DNA of 9,380 nucleotides, from assembly GCA_021738605.1 (NCBI GenBank), contig JAIPBY010000089.1, positions 1 to 9,380 of the forward strand, in the 5' to 3' direction. Origin of the DNA: Chitinophagaceae bacterium (GTDB taxonomy: Bacteria > Bacteroidota > Bacteroidia > Chitinophagales > Chitinophagaceae). Below, one piece after another: positions 1-5,852 of this stretch; the first letter of the stretch is position 1, and each line of letters opens with the position of its first letter. A program made the position numbers and the translations under genes. Below the pieces are notes generated by a model that worked only from the letters and a program-made list of their open reading frames with translations, did no database searches and had not been told where the DNA came from.

Positions 1-367
1 CGTTGGTGGTGTCTGCATCAGACCTTGCGGAATAGGCGAACCTTGTTTTTTTATACCAGGTGCTGTTGTAGCTGAAGGTGCTGACGGGTATGGCCAGGAT
101 ACCGTATACGATAGGAACTTTCCAGTATTTCTTGTTGTATACCTGCCCAAGGCCGGGCAAGATGGCTGACCGCAATGAGGCCTTATTGGCAAATGACCTG
201 ACCTTACGGGTTGTATCCTTAATGGATGATTTTTGGGTGGAGTCTTTGGTTAATGTTGCTTGCGTTTTTTTACCAGAAGGCTTCAATTCTTTTTGGGCAA
301 AAAGACTGTCAGTACTGGTAACCAGCAGGATCAAAAAAAAGCATTGTCGTAGTGTCTTTGCGCACAT
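1..367 (-). CDS. DUF5683 domain protein, N-terminal part (cut by window edge)
   Basis: Reading the minus strand from the ATG at 367-365 gives 122 uninterrupted residues that run off the window at base 1. Residues 1-25 look like a signal peptide: a basic start, a hydrophobic core FFLILLV, and likely cleavage at SLFA|Q. A Ser/Thr/Lys-rich linker follows (about 26-60). From about residue 64 comes SLRSAILPGLGQVYNKKYWK, then the hydrophobic segment VPIVYGILAIPV. The proline-glycine-glycine-glutamine-tyrosine pattern plus an adjacent membrane-like stretch is the hallmark of DUF5683, a family of unknown function common in Bacteroidota. The start codon overlaps the parB stop by one base (TGATG), which suggests translational coupling, so it is probably the third gene of the parA-parB operon. 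The export signal implies an envelope location, which is odd for a chromosome-partition operon. Family assignment is fairly secure; function is unknown. Confidence 0.82.
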   Translation of the reverse strand, partial: MCAKTLRQCFFLILLVTSTDSLFAQKELKPSGKKTQATLTKDSTQKSSIKDTTRKVRSFANKASLRSAILPGLGQVYNKKYWKVPIVYGILAIPVSTFSYNSTWYKKTRFAYSARSDADTTN

Positions 368-1284
368 CAATGGATGTTGACATTCATTTTTTCGAGCAGG
401 CCATTCAGTTCCTCCAGTGAATAATATTCCAGGCTGATTTTGCCCCTTCCGGTTTTTTGGTGTTCTAGTTTGACTTTGGTCCCAAAGAAAGAGGTGAGCT
501 GGTCCTGGATTTTATTGAACTGTCCCTGTGGTTTTTGTTTTGCATCAACTTTGCCCTTAGATGGCTTGTACAATTGCTTAACCAGGTCTTCTGTTTGCCT
601 TACAGAGAGTTTCTTTGAAAGAATGGTATTGTAGACATAAAGCTGTTTGTCTACCTCGCCAGCATTGATCAATGCCCTTGCATGTCCCATAGAAAGAGAG
701 CCATTCCTGACAGCGACCACAATGTCTGGAGGGAGTTTCAGCATCCTGATATAATTGGAAACTGTACTTCTGTCCATCCCCATTCTTGTGGCAACCTCCT
801 CCTGGGTCATTGCGCACTCATCAATCAGGCGTTGGTAGCTGAGGCCAATTTCTATGGCATTGAGGTTTTCTCTTTGAAGGTTTTCCAGCAAACCGAGCTC
901 CAGGATTTGCTTGTCGTCAACCACACGCAGGTAAACCGGAACATCTTTGATGCCTGCGAGCTTTGCTGCCCTCCACCTCCTTTCACCGGCGATCAGTTTG
1001 TATTTCCCTGAGGGCAACTTTGTTACCGTAAGGGGTTGAATGATGTCGTGCAGGCGAATGGATTGGGCCAGTTCTTCAAGCGCCTTGGCATCGAAGTCCT
1101 GACGGGGTTGTTTGGCATTGGGGCTGATGTCTTCCAATGGTATCCTTGAAACTGCAGTTGCCTGTTCGATAACTTCTGATTTTAGTGTACCGGCAGGATT
1201 TTTCATCTCTGAGTCAATGCTGCCCAGCAGGGACCTGATCCCCCTGTTCAAAGCTTCTTTCTTGTTGCTGGGATTATTGCTCAT
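367..1284 (-). CDS. parB: Chromosome-partitioning protein ParB (Spo0J family, CTP-dependent DNA clamp)
   Basis: 305 residues, a usual length for chromosomal ParB. The N-terminal KKEALNRGIRSLLG (about 8-21) matches the short basic peptide that in the family stimulates the ParA ATPase. The ParB/Srx nucleotide-binding domain spans about 48-145, with IAGERRWRAAKLAG (98-111) carrying the GERRxRA box for CTP binding and ENLQRENLNAIE (134-145) the second conserved box. A helix-turn-helix lies at about 158-183 (MTQEEVATRMGMDRSTVSNY), followed by the MGHARAL segment (199-205). A Lys/Gln-rich linker (about 240-258) leads to a C-terminal dimerisation domain. Known family role: ParB loads at parS sites, spreads, and works with ParA to segregate origins and recruit SMC. 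Its ATG lies 11 bases inside the end of parA and its stop overlaps the next gene's ATG, so expression is tightly coupled to both. I saw no parS-like CACGTG-centred palindrome in this window. Confidence 0.96.
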   Translation of the reverse strand: MSNNPSNKKEALNRGIRSLLGSIDSEMKNPAGTLKSEVIEQATAVSRIPLEDISPNAKQPRQDFDAKALEELAQSIRLHDIIQPLTVTKLPSGKYKLIAGERRWRAAKLAGIKDVPVYLRVVDDKQILELGLLENLQRENLNAIEIGLSYQRLIDECAMTQEEVATRMGMDRSTVSNYIRMLKLPPDIVVAVRNGSLSMGHARALINAGEVDKQLYVYNTILSKKLSVRQTEDLVKQLYKPSKGKVDAKQKPQGQFNKIQDQLTSFFGTKVKLEHQKTGRGKISLEYYSLEELNGLLEKMNVNIH

Positions 1285-2089
1285 TTTCTGGATTTATGGT
1301 TCTTTCAGCTTCCTTGATTTTTGTCATGTTGTTTTTTTGCAAAATCTCTTTTGCCAGGTCCAGGTAATTGGTGGAACCCTTGCTTTCCGCATCATAGAGG
1401 ATGGCAGGTTTGCCAACACTCGGTGCTTCGCTCAATTTGGAGTTGCGGTGGATGATGGTATCAAAGACCATGTCTTCAAAATGCCTTCTCACTTCATTGA
1501 CGATTTGATTGCACAGCCTCAGCCTACTGTCATACATCGTCATGAGTATACCTTCAATGGCCAGTGATGTATTGAGCCTGCTTTGAACAATTTTGATGGT
1601 ATTGAGCAATTTCCCCAAGCCTTCGAGTGCAAAAAACTCTGCCTGCACGGGGATAGCAACGGAGTCTGATGCAACAAGTGCATTGACAGTGATTAGTCCA
1701 AGAGAAGGGGAGCAGTCAATTACGATAAAATCATAATTACCGCGGATTTCATCCAGCAATTGCTTGATCACATTTTCCCTGTTGGGATAATTGATCATCT
1801 CGAGCTCTGCGCCAACAAGGTCAATATGCGAAGGAATAAGATCAAGGTTGGGTATCTCGGTTTTGAGAATGGCATCGATGGGTTTGGCATCACCAACCAT
1901 GCAGTCATAGATGCTCTGCTGGATGTTTTGCAAGTCGAAACCAACGCCTGAAGTACTGTTGGCCTGCGGATCTGCATCCACCAATAATGTTTTGTATTCC
2001 AGTACAGCTAAGCTTGCTGCCAGATTGATTGCCGTGGTAGTTTTGCCAACACCGCCTTTTTGATTTGCTACGCCAATGATCCGGGCCAT
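1274..2089 (-). CDS. parA: Chromosome-partitioning ATPase ParA (Soj/MinD-type P-loop ATPase)
   Basis: 271 residues, normal for chromosomal ParA/Soj proteins that lack an extra N-terminal DNA-binding domain. The deviant Walker A motif is KGGVGKTTT (11-19), with signature Lys11 and catalytic Lys16. Walker A' is LLVDADPQANSTSG (35-48) with Asp38 and Asp40. Walker B is FIVIDCSPSLG (121-131). The conserved IPVQAEFFALEGL (146-158) and RNSKLSEAPSVGKPA (215-229) blocks are also present. In the family, ATP binding drives dimerisation and nonspecific DNA binding, and ParB-stimulated hydrolysis moves the origin. The ATG at 2089 begins MARIIGVANQKGG, which fits the family start exactly. It is the first gene of the operon with parB and DUF5683, and a Bacteroidota-type promoter lies just upstream. 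The 18 or so C-terminal residues after LAKEILQKNN are polar and probably disordered. Confidence 0.97.
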   Translation of the reverse strand: MARIIGVANQKGGVGKTTTAINLAASLAVLEYKTLLVDADPQANSTSGVGFDLQNIQQSIYDCMVGDAKPIDAILKTEIPNLDLIPSHIDLVGAELEMINYPNRENVIKQLLDEIRGNYDFIVIDCSPSLGLITVNALVASDSVAIPVQAEFFALEGLGKLLNTIKIVQSRLNTSLAIEGILMTMYDSRLRLCNQIVNEVRRHFEDMVFDTIIHRNSKLSEAPSVGKPAILYDAESKGSTNYLDLAKEILQKNNMTKIKEAERTINPENEQ

Positions 2090-2123
2090 GAATGTAAAAG
2101 ATTTATTGAGAATGACAGGATGA

Positions 2124-2155
2124 CAAATTTACAATTTCGGCACCATTTTAGGGAA
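2124..2155 (-). promoter_or_regulatory. Probable promoter of the parA-parB-DUF5683 operon
   Basis: On the minus strand, TAAATTTG (complement of 2124-2131) matches the Bacteroidota -7 consensus TAnnTTTG at every fixed position. Exactly 20 bases upstream lies TTCC (complement of 2152-2155), a partial match to the -33 TTTG element. A transcript would start near 2118-2120, leaving a leader of about 30 bases before the parA ATG. Motif and spacing are seen directly; promoter activity is inferred. Confidence 0.6.
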
Positions 2156-2176
2156 CATTATGCATAAAATAATGTT
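2154..2176. promoter_or_regulatory. Perfect inverted repeat in the divergent parA/reductase control region (candidate operator)
   Basis: Arms AACATTAT (2154-2161) and ATAATGTT (2169-2176) are exact reverse complements separated by 7 bases. A second palindrome, TTATGCATAA (2158-2167), is nested inside. The left arm overlaps the parA -33 element, and the right arm touches the possible -7 element of the rightward reductase gene. A dimeric regulator bound here could affect both directions. The symmetry is certain; an operator role is inferred, and AT-rich intergenic DNA can produce such repeats by chance. Confidence 0.4.
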
Positions 2177-2183
2177 AGTCTTG
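2176..2183 (+). promoter_or_regulatory. Possible -7 element for the rightward reductase gene
   Basis: TAGTCTTG matches TAnnTTTG at five of its six fixed positions and ends 1 base before the ATG at 2185. No clear TTTG-like -33 element lies 19-21 bases upstream. If real, the transcript would begin at or next to the start codon. The element also contains an in-frame TAG (2176-2178), which rules out a start further upstream. Confidence 0.27.
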
Positions 2184-2184
2184 T

Positions 2185-2697
2185 ATGAAGGATGATATTT
2201 ACAGGATAATTGTCGGTACAAACCGGGTTGGAAGCAACTCGCGCAAGGTTGGAAGTTTCTACAAGAGCGTTTTTCTATCTAAAGGTATTGATGCTGAATT
2301 GGTTACACTTGAAAATTTCAGCCTGGATCCCAGCTCTCCATCCTTTATTTCTTTTCAGCAGGAACACCTGAAACCTGTAACCAAGTTTATTTTTATTTTG
2401 CCTGAATACAATGGGAGCTACCCTGGTATTTTCAAGAGCATGATTGATATTACCGATATCAAGAGCTGTTGGCCAGGGAAAAAAGCATTGTTGGTTGGTG
2501 TTGCCACAGGCAAAGGCGGAAATATCAGGGGATTGGAACATGTGACTGGTGTGTTGAATTACCTCAAGGTGAATGTGCTCGCCAACAAGCTGCCTATTTC
2601 AACAGTGGACAAATTGATGGATGCTGAGGGAAGTATCATTGAATCCACTACCATCAACAGCATTGAACAACAAGTTGCGGAATTCATTTATTTTTAG
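2185..2697 (+). CDS. NAD(P)H-dependent FMN reductase family protein (flavodoxin-like fold)
   Basis: 170 residues, close to the size of small SsuE/ChrR/azoreductase-type flavoproteins. After beta-1 (YRIIVG, 6-11) comes GTNRVGSNSRKVG (11-23), the phosphate-binding loop that holds FMN phosphate. PEYNGSYPGIFKSMID (73-88) is the diagnostic loop contacting the flavin ring (family form PEYNxSxPGxLKNxID). VGVATGKGGNIRG (104-116) fits the second glycine-rich flavin loop. It would be a cytoplasmic oxidoreductase reducing FMN, quinones, azo compounds or metals with NAD(P)H; the true substrate cannot be read from sequence. The ATG at 2185 is forced: an in-frame TAG lies 7-9 bases upstream and the next methionine is residue 86, well beyond the FMN loop. 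The stop is 3 bases before the phosphoesterase gene, so the two are probably co-transcribed. A subfamily symbol is not justified. Confidence 0.88.
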   Translation: MKDDIYRIIVGTNRVGSNSRKVGSFYKSVFLSKGIDAELVTLENFSLDPSSPSFISFQQEHLKPVTKFIFILPEYNGSYPGIFKSMIDITDIKSCWPGKKALLVGVATGKGGNIRGLEHVTGVLNYLKVNVLANKLPISTVDKLMDAEGSIIESTTINSIEQQVAEFIYF

Positions 2698-2700
2698 GCA

Positions 2701-3945
2701 ATGAAAAGACTATTGGGATCCTGGGTTTTTATCCTCATCATGCTGGCTGTGGACTTCTATGTTTTTCAGTCACTCCGTGTTGTAACCTCATCCTTGTCTT
2801 CAAAGTCCAGGCTTACCATCCATTTGTTTTACTGGTCTTTCACTGCTGTGGCCCTGTTGCTTTTCATCACCATCTCCTTCATTGGATTCGAAAAGCTTCC
2901 CCAACTGGTGAGGAGTTTTGTATTTCCGATCGTCATTGGTTTCTTTATTGCTAAAATAGTGGCTACCATGTTTTTCCTGCTGGATGATCTCCGCAGGATT
3001 TTTCAGTGGGGGGGAGGTAAAGCCATGTCTGCTATTAATGGTTCGGCTTCAAATGCTGAAGGGATCAGCAGGTCAGTATTTCTGTCCTGGCTTGGCATTG
3101 GGGTAGGCGGTGGACTTTTCGGAACGCTGCTGTATGGATTTGGAAACAAATACAAGTACAGGGTTGAAAAGGTTAAATTAAAGTTCGAGAACCTTCCATC
3201 TGCATTTAAAGGACTGAAAATCGTACAAATATCAGATATACATTCAGGAAGTCTTGAGGATAAGATTGCGGTTGAAAAAGGAATCCGCAAGTTAATGGAA
3301 CAAGAACCCGACCTGGTGTTCTTTACCGGAGATCTTGTTAACAACGTGGCCACTGAAATGGATGGATTCATTGATGTTTTCTCAAACATAAAAGCGCCCT
3401 TGGGTGTATTTAGTATTTTGGGAAACCATGATTATGGGGATTATGTCAAATGGCCCAGCAAAGATGCTAAAGAAGCCAATCTCAATCGCCTCAAGGAAAT
3501 TCATGGAGAGATGGGTTGGCGTTTGTTGCTCAATGAAAACGTTACCATTGAAAAAGATGGGGATACCATTGCCCTGATCGGGATAGAGAATTGGGGCGCA
3601 AAGGGTAATTTTAGCCGTTATGGAGACCTTCAGAAAGCATACGACGGTACAGGATCTCATCCCTTCAAGATACTGTTGAGTCACGATCCCAGTCATTGGG
3701 AGGCTCAGGTTTGCAAAGATTATAAAGACATCGATCTCATGTTTTCAGGGCATACCCATGGGATGCAATTTGGGGTAGAAATTCCAGGGTTCAGGTGGAG
3801 CCCTGTTCAATACATGTACAAACATTGGGCAGGTGTTTACCGGAACAGCAACCAGAAACTCTATGTTAACCGTGGATTTGGTTTTTTGGGTTATCCAGGA
3901 AGGGTTGGCATTCTGCCAGAAATAACACTGATAGAGTTGGCATAA
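2701..3945 (+). CDS. Membrane-anchored metallophosphoesterase (YkuE-like calcineurin superfamily)
   Basis: 414 residues. The N-terminal part has about four hydrophobic segments (roughly 7-24, 41-62, 72-94 and 127-147), so the protein is an integral membrane enzyme. The C-terminal catalytic domain (about 155-414) has the full metallophosphoesterase motif series in order: SDIH (Asp179, His181), TGDLVNN (Asp211), GNHDYGD (Asn242, His243), LSHDP (His328) and GHTHG (His351, His353). These residues build a two-metal centre that hydrolyses phosphoesters. Family relatives include YkuE and the lipid A hydrolase LpxG, but the substrate is not predictable here. The four segments and the Lys-rich stretch after the last one (NKYKYRVEKVKLK) leave the side of the membrane open, though an even number of segments would put the domain on the same side as the N terminus. 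Translation starts 3 bases after the reductase stop, so this is probably the second gene of that unit. A run of seven G (3008-3014) falls at residues 103-105. Confidence 0.92.
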   Translation: MKRLLGSWVFILIMLAVDFYVFQSLRVVTSSLSSKSRLTIHLFYWSFTAVALLLFITISFIGFEKLPQLVRSFVFPIVIGFFIAKIVATMFFLLDDLRRIFQWGGGKAMSAINGSASNAEGISRSVFLSWLGIGVGGGLFGTLLYGFGNKYKYRVEKVKLKFENLPSAFKGLKIVQISDIHSGSLEDKIAVEKGIRKLMEQEPDLVFFTGDLVNNVATEMDGFIDVFSNIKAPLGVFSILGNHDYGDYVKWPSKDAKEANLNRLKEIHGEMGWRLLLNENVTIEKDGDTIALIGIENWGAKGNFSRYGDLQKAYDGTGSHPFKILLSHDPSHWEAQVCKDYKDIDLMFSGHTHGMQFGVEIPGFRWSPVQYMYKHWAGVYRNSNQKLYVNRGFGFLGYPGRVGILPEITLIELA

Positions 3946-3953
3946 GATTTAAC

Positions 3954-3982
3954 AAAGGGTTTCAATATTTCCCTTTATTTTT
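3954..3982 (+). terminator. Weak intrinsic terminator after the metallophosphoesterase gene
   Basis: AAAGGG (3954-3959) pairs with CCCTTT (3971-3976) across an 11-base loop and is followed by ATTTTT. It starts 9 bases after the stop codon. The stem is short and only half G/C, so termination may be partial. Confidence 0.45.
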
Positions 3983-3989
3983 CGTTCGT

Positions 3990-4021
3990 TTTCAAACGGT
4001 CATCTTGTTTCTCTAATTTTG
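3990..4021 (+). promoter_or_regulatory. Probable promoter of the 4027 gene
   Basis: TAATTTTG (4014-4021) matches TAnnTTTG at all fixed positions. Exactly 20 bases upstream is TTTC (3990-3993), three of four bases of the -33 TTTG element. The -7 element ends only 5 bases before the ATG at 4027, so the transcript would have almost no 5' leader. A small inverted repeat, CGTTT-TC-AAACG (3987-3998), overlaps the -33 element. Confidence 0.55.
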
Positions 4022-4026
4022 TATAC

Positions 4027-5046
4027 ATGCAACATGCTTTAAAGCCAGTGTTTTTGTCCTGTTTATTTGTGTTGGTGTCAAACTTCTTGGTTGCACAGGA
4101 TCAGGGTCTGGACACGATTGCTTTGAAGGCCGAATTGTCTTCGATGAAAACGGATAGCCTGATCAATGAATTGAGGAGCATGCTTGATTCAGCAGGGCGT
4201 AACCAAAGTTTTTTTTCCATCAACATCTCAGCCAGCAACAGGCTCTTCAGTACAAAGAACAATGCCTTTAATTCTCAACAGTCTAATGCAGGTGTTACAG
4301 CAATCCTTCCATCTGTTTCTTATATACACAAGTCAGGATTGGGATTGTCTGCAACAGGATATGTGAGGGGCATAGACGGAACCCCATCGCTTTACCAAAT
4401 GGCCCTTAGCCCATCGTATGATCATATTGGGAAAAAATCCATGTATGGCATTTCTTATACCTACTACAACAAGGATGAGCAACTGAGTACAGCTGTAACG
4501 CCTTATGACCATGAGGTTTATGCCTATGTTCAACACAGAAAATCATGGCTAAGGCCCGCCCTGGCATTGGGTTGGGCGGAAGGACAGTACCAGGATGTGT
4601 CCACAATCCCATTAAGGTTAAATGGAAATTATTTTTGGATAAAAGATACTTCCAATGTAATGCTCAATGACCTCTCTGTCAGTGCATCCATTTCACATTC
4701 GTTTTCTTTTAGTGAACTGTTTGGCAAGAATGACATGCTGCTGATTGCACCGCAGCTCAGCTTGATTGGAGGAATGCAGAGCTATTCCACTGTTTCAAGA
4801 TCTACGACGATTGTGGGCACAAGAACACGAGAGGTTGAACTTGAAAGAATCAGAAAACGCTACAATGTATCCAAAACCGATATTTCGAGTTTCACACTGC
4901 AAACTGCCGCCTTTTCAACCAATATTTCCTGGTACAGAAAAGCTTTCTCCATTTCTGCAGGTTATTTTTTCGCCTACTATTTTAACAGCAGCCTGTCCAA
5001 CAGAACTGCACATATATTCAATTTGAGCACAGGTTTGACATTTTAG
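4027..5046 (+). CDS. Unrecognised exported protein, probable outer-membrane beta-barrel
   Basis: 339 residues that I cannot assign to a named family. Residues 1-23 are a signal peptide with likely cleavage at FLVA|QDQ. A short polar, helix-prone stretch follows (about 28-57, with LKAELSSMKTDSLINELRSML). From about 62 onward the protein shows alternating hydrophobic and polar residues rich in Tyr, Ser and Gly (for example FFSINISAS, GLGLSATGYV, MYGISYTYY, AISISAGYFFAYYF-like segments near 306-319), and it ends in LSTGLTF. A terminal Phe after alternating residues is the classic beta-signal of outer-membrane barrels. Roughly 10-14 strands seem possible by eye. One charged segment, REVELERIRKRYN (268-280), is probably an extracellular or periplasmic loop. 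The gene has its own promoter and a terminator ahead of it, so it appears to be a separate unit. The barrel call is inferred from pattern; transport, adhesion or structural roles are all open. The ATG is the only start that keeps the signal peptide. Confidence 0.75.
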   Translation: MQHALKPVFLSCLFVLVSNFLVAQDQGLDTIALKAELSSMKTDSLINELRSMLDSAGRNQSFFSINISASNRLFSTKNNAFNSQQSNAGVTAILPSVSYIHKSGLGLSATGYVRGIDGTPSLYQMALSPSYDHIGKKSMYGISYTYYNKDEQLSTAVTPYDHEVYAYVQHRKSWLRPALALGWAEGQYQDVSTIPLRLNGNYFWIKDTSNVMLNDLSVSASISHSFSFSELFGKNDMLLIAPQLSLIGGMQSYSTVSRSTTIVGTRTREVELERIRKRYNVSKTDISSFTLQTAAFSTNISWYRKAFSISAGYFFAYYFNSSLSNRTAHIFNLSTGLTF

Positions 5047-5071
5047 TATTTATTTATAATCTTTAGATTGG
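5041..5071 (+). promoter_or_regulatory. Possible promoter of the OMP_b-brl_2 gene
   Basis: TAGATTGG (5064-5071) matches TAnnTTTG at five of six fixed positions. TTTT (5041-5044), 19 bases upstream, is a partial -33 element and overlaps the stop codon of the preceding gene. It would give a leader of about 55 bases before the ATG at 5134. Weak on its own in AT-rich DNA. Confidence 0.3.
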
Positions 5072-5133
5072 ATTTGCCACAGTATCGGATTACTTTCATG
5101 CTTAGAAATCATTTCATCAACAAAATTGATCGC

Positions 5134-5715
5134 ATGAAAAAAATTATCTTGATCCTGTTTGTGGGCATATTGACCACTGGGGTAAACGCGCAGGGATTTA
5201 AAATTGGGGTTAAGCTGGGTTCCAACATCACTGATATAACTGGGCTTCAATTCAAGGATGGATTCAACTATAGTTATCATGCCGGCGTTTTTTCTGAGAT
5301 CATGTTCTCTAAATATCTTGGTATACAGCCTGAAGCATTGTGGAGCCAAACCAACCTCACCAGGGCTACAACAATTTCATCTCTTTATCAACCATCTTTG
5401 GGTTCGCTCAACAGCATAGAGTTGACATATCTGTCCATTCCTGTACTCTTGAACATAAGACCCACCAAATTGATAACGCTTCAGGCCGGTCCGCAATTTG
5501 GCATCCTGGTAGATAAAACGCAAACGGCAACTGCCAATGCAGGAAATGCCTTCAAAAACGGAGATCTTTCAATGGTCGGCGGGGTTCAACTCAACATGTT
5601 TAAGTTGAAGTTCTATGGACGTTATCTCGCGGGTTTGAGCAATATCAATGATCTTAGCGACCAAGAAAAGTGGAAAAGCAAGTCCTATCAATTGGGCGTT
5701 TCCCTGTCATTTTAA
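5134..5715 (+). CDS. Small outer-membrane beta-barrel protein (OMP_b-brl_2 / PorT-like porin family)
   Basis: 193 residues from ATG 5134. Residues 1-19 are a textbook signal peptide (MKKIILILFVGILTTGVNA|Q). The mature part follows the OMP_b-brl_2 pattern closely: GFKIGVKLGSNITD (21-34) as first strand, YSYHAGVFSEIMFSKYLGIQPEAL across 47-69, a loop rich in Thr/Ser, IELTYLSIPVLLNI (95-108), LQAGPQFGILV (116-126), MVGGVQLNMFKLKFYGRY (147-164), and a final strand SYQLGVSLSF ending in Phe, the barrel-assembly signal. It is probably an eight-stranded barrel. Members occur in many copies per Bacteroidota genome and mostly lack a known function, so the PorT name is not justified. The frame is open upstream, with a TTG at 5068 and an ATG at 5098, but those starts would bury the signal peptide behind 22 or 12 extra residues, so 5134 is preferred. 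It lies 87 bases after the previous barrel gene and ends at a strong terminator. Confidence 0.88.
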   Translation: MKKIILILFVGILTTGVNAQGFKIGVKLGSNITDITGLQFKDGFNYSYHAGVFSEIMFSKYLGIQPEALWSQTNLTRATTISSLYQPSLGSLNSIELTYLSIPVLLNIRPTKLITLQAGPQFGILVDKTQTATANAGNAFKNGDLSMVGGVQLNMFKLKFYGRYLAGLSNINDLSDQEKWKSKSYQLGVSLSF

Positions 5716-5736
5716 AAACAAGTACAGCGCAAAAAG

Positions 5737-5762
5737 ATCCCGGTCTTTGGCCGGGATTTTTT
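5737..5762 (+). terminator. Strong intrinsic terminator after the OMP_b-brl_2 gene
   Basis: ATCCCGG (5737-5743) pairs perfectly with CCGGGAT (5751-5757) around a 7-base loop, followed by a run of six T (5757-5762). An A-rich stretch before the stem (5731-5735) could pair with the T run apart from one bulged G, so the hairpin may also act on leftward transcripts. It begins 21 bases after the stop codon. Confidence 0.9.
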
Positions 5763-5822
5763 GTTGGCATCAAAGTTGGGATATATATCGCATACCCTCA
5801 TAAACCAGGTTTTGGGGAGGGT

Positions 5823-5835
5823 AATATGTCATATT
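5823..5835. promoter_or_regulatory. Short palindrome just upstream of lon
   Basis: AATATG-T-CATATT is a perfect 13-base palindrome around one central base, ending 17 bases before the lon ATG. A further palindrome, GATATATATC, lies at 5780-5789. No good TAnnTTTG element or Shine-Dalgarno is visible between the terminator at 5737-5762 and lon, so the lon promoter is unlocated. The symmetry is real but AT-rich; a regulatory role is speculative. Confidence 0.25.
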
Positions 5836-5852
5836 GTCTTAAATGATCAAGC

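Noticed and set aside
333..340. An A8 (T8 on the coding strand) run in the DUF5683 signal peptide, and a T8 run at 4209-4216, as phase-variation sites
   Set aside because: Phe- and Lys-coding A/T runs of this length are common by chance in this base composition, and both frames are intact.
3003..3696. Minus-strand open frames opposite the metallophosphoesterase gene
   Set aside because: They are antisense to a complete catalytic domain, have low-complexity composition and lack any recognisable motif.
5068..5133. N-terminal extension of the OMP_b-brl_2 protein starting from TTG 5068 or ATG 5098
   Set aside because: It would place 22 or 12 extra residues, including charged ones, ahead of a clean signal peptide starting at ATG 5134.
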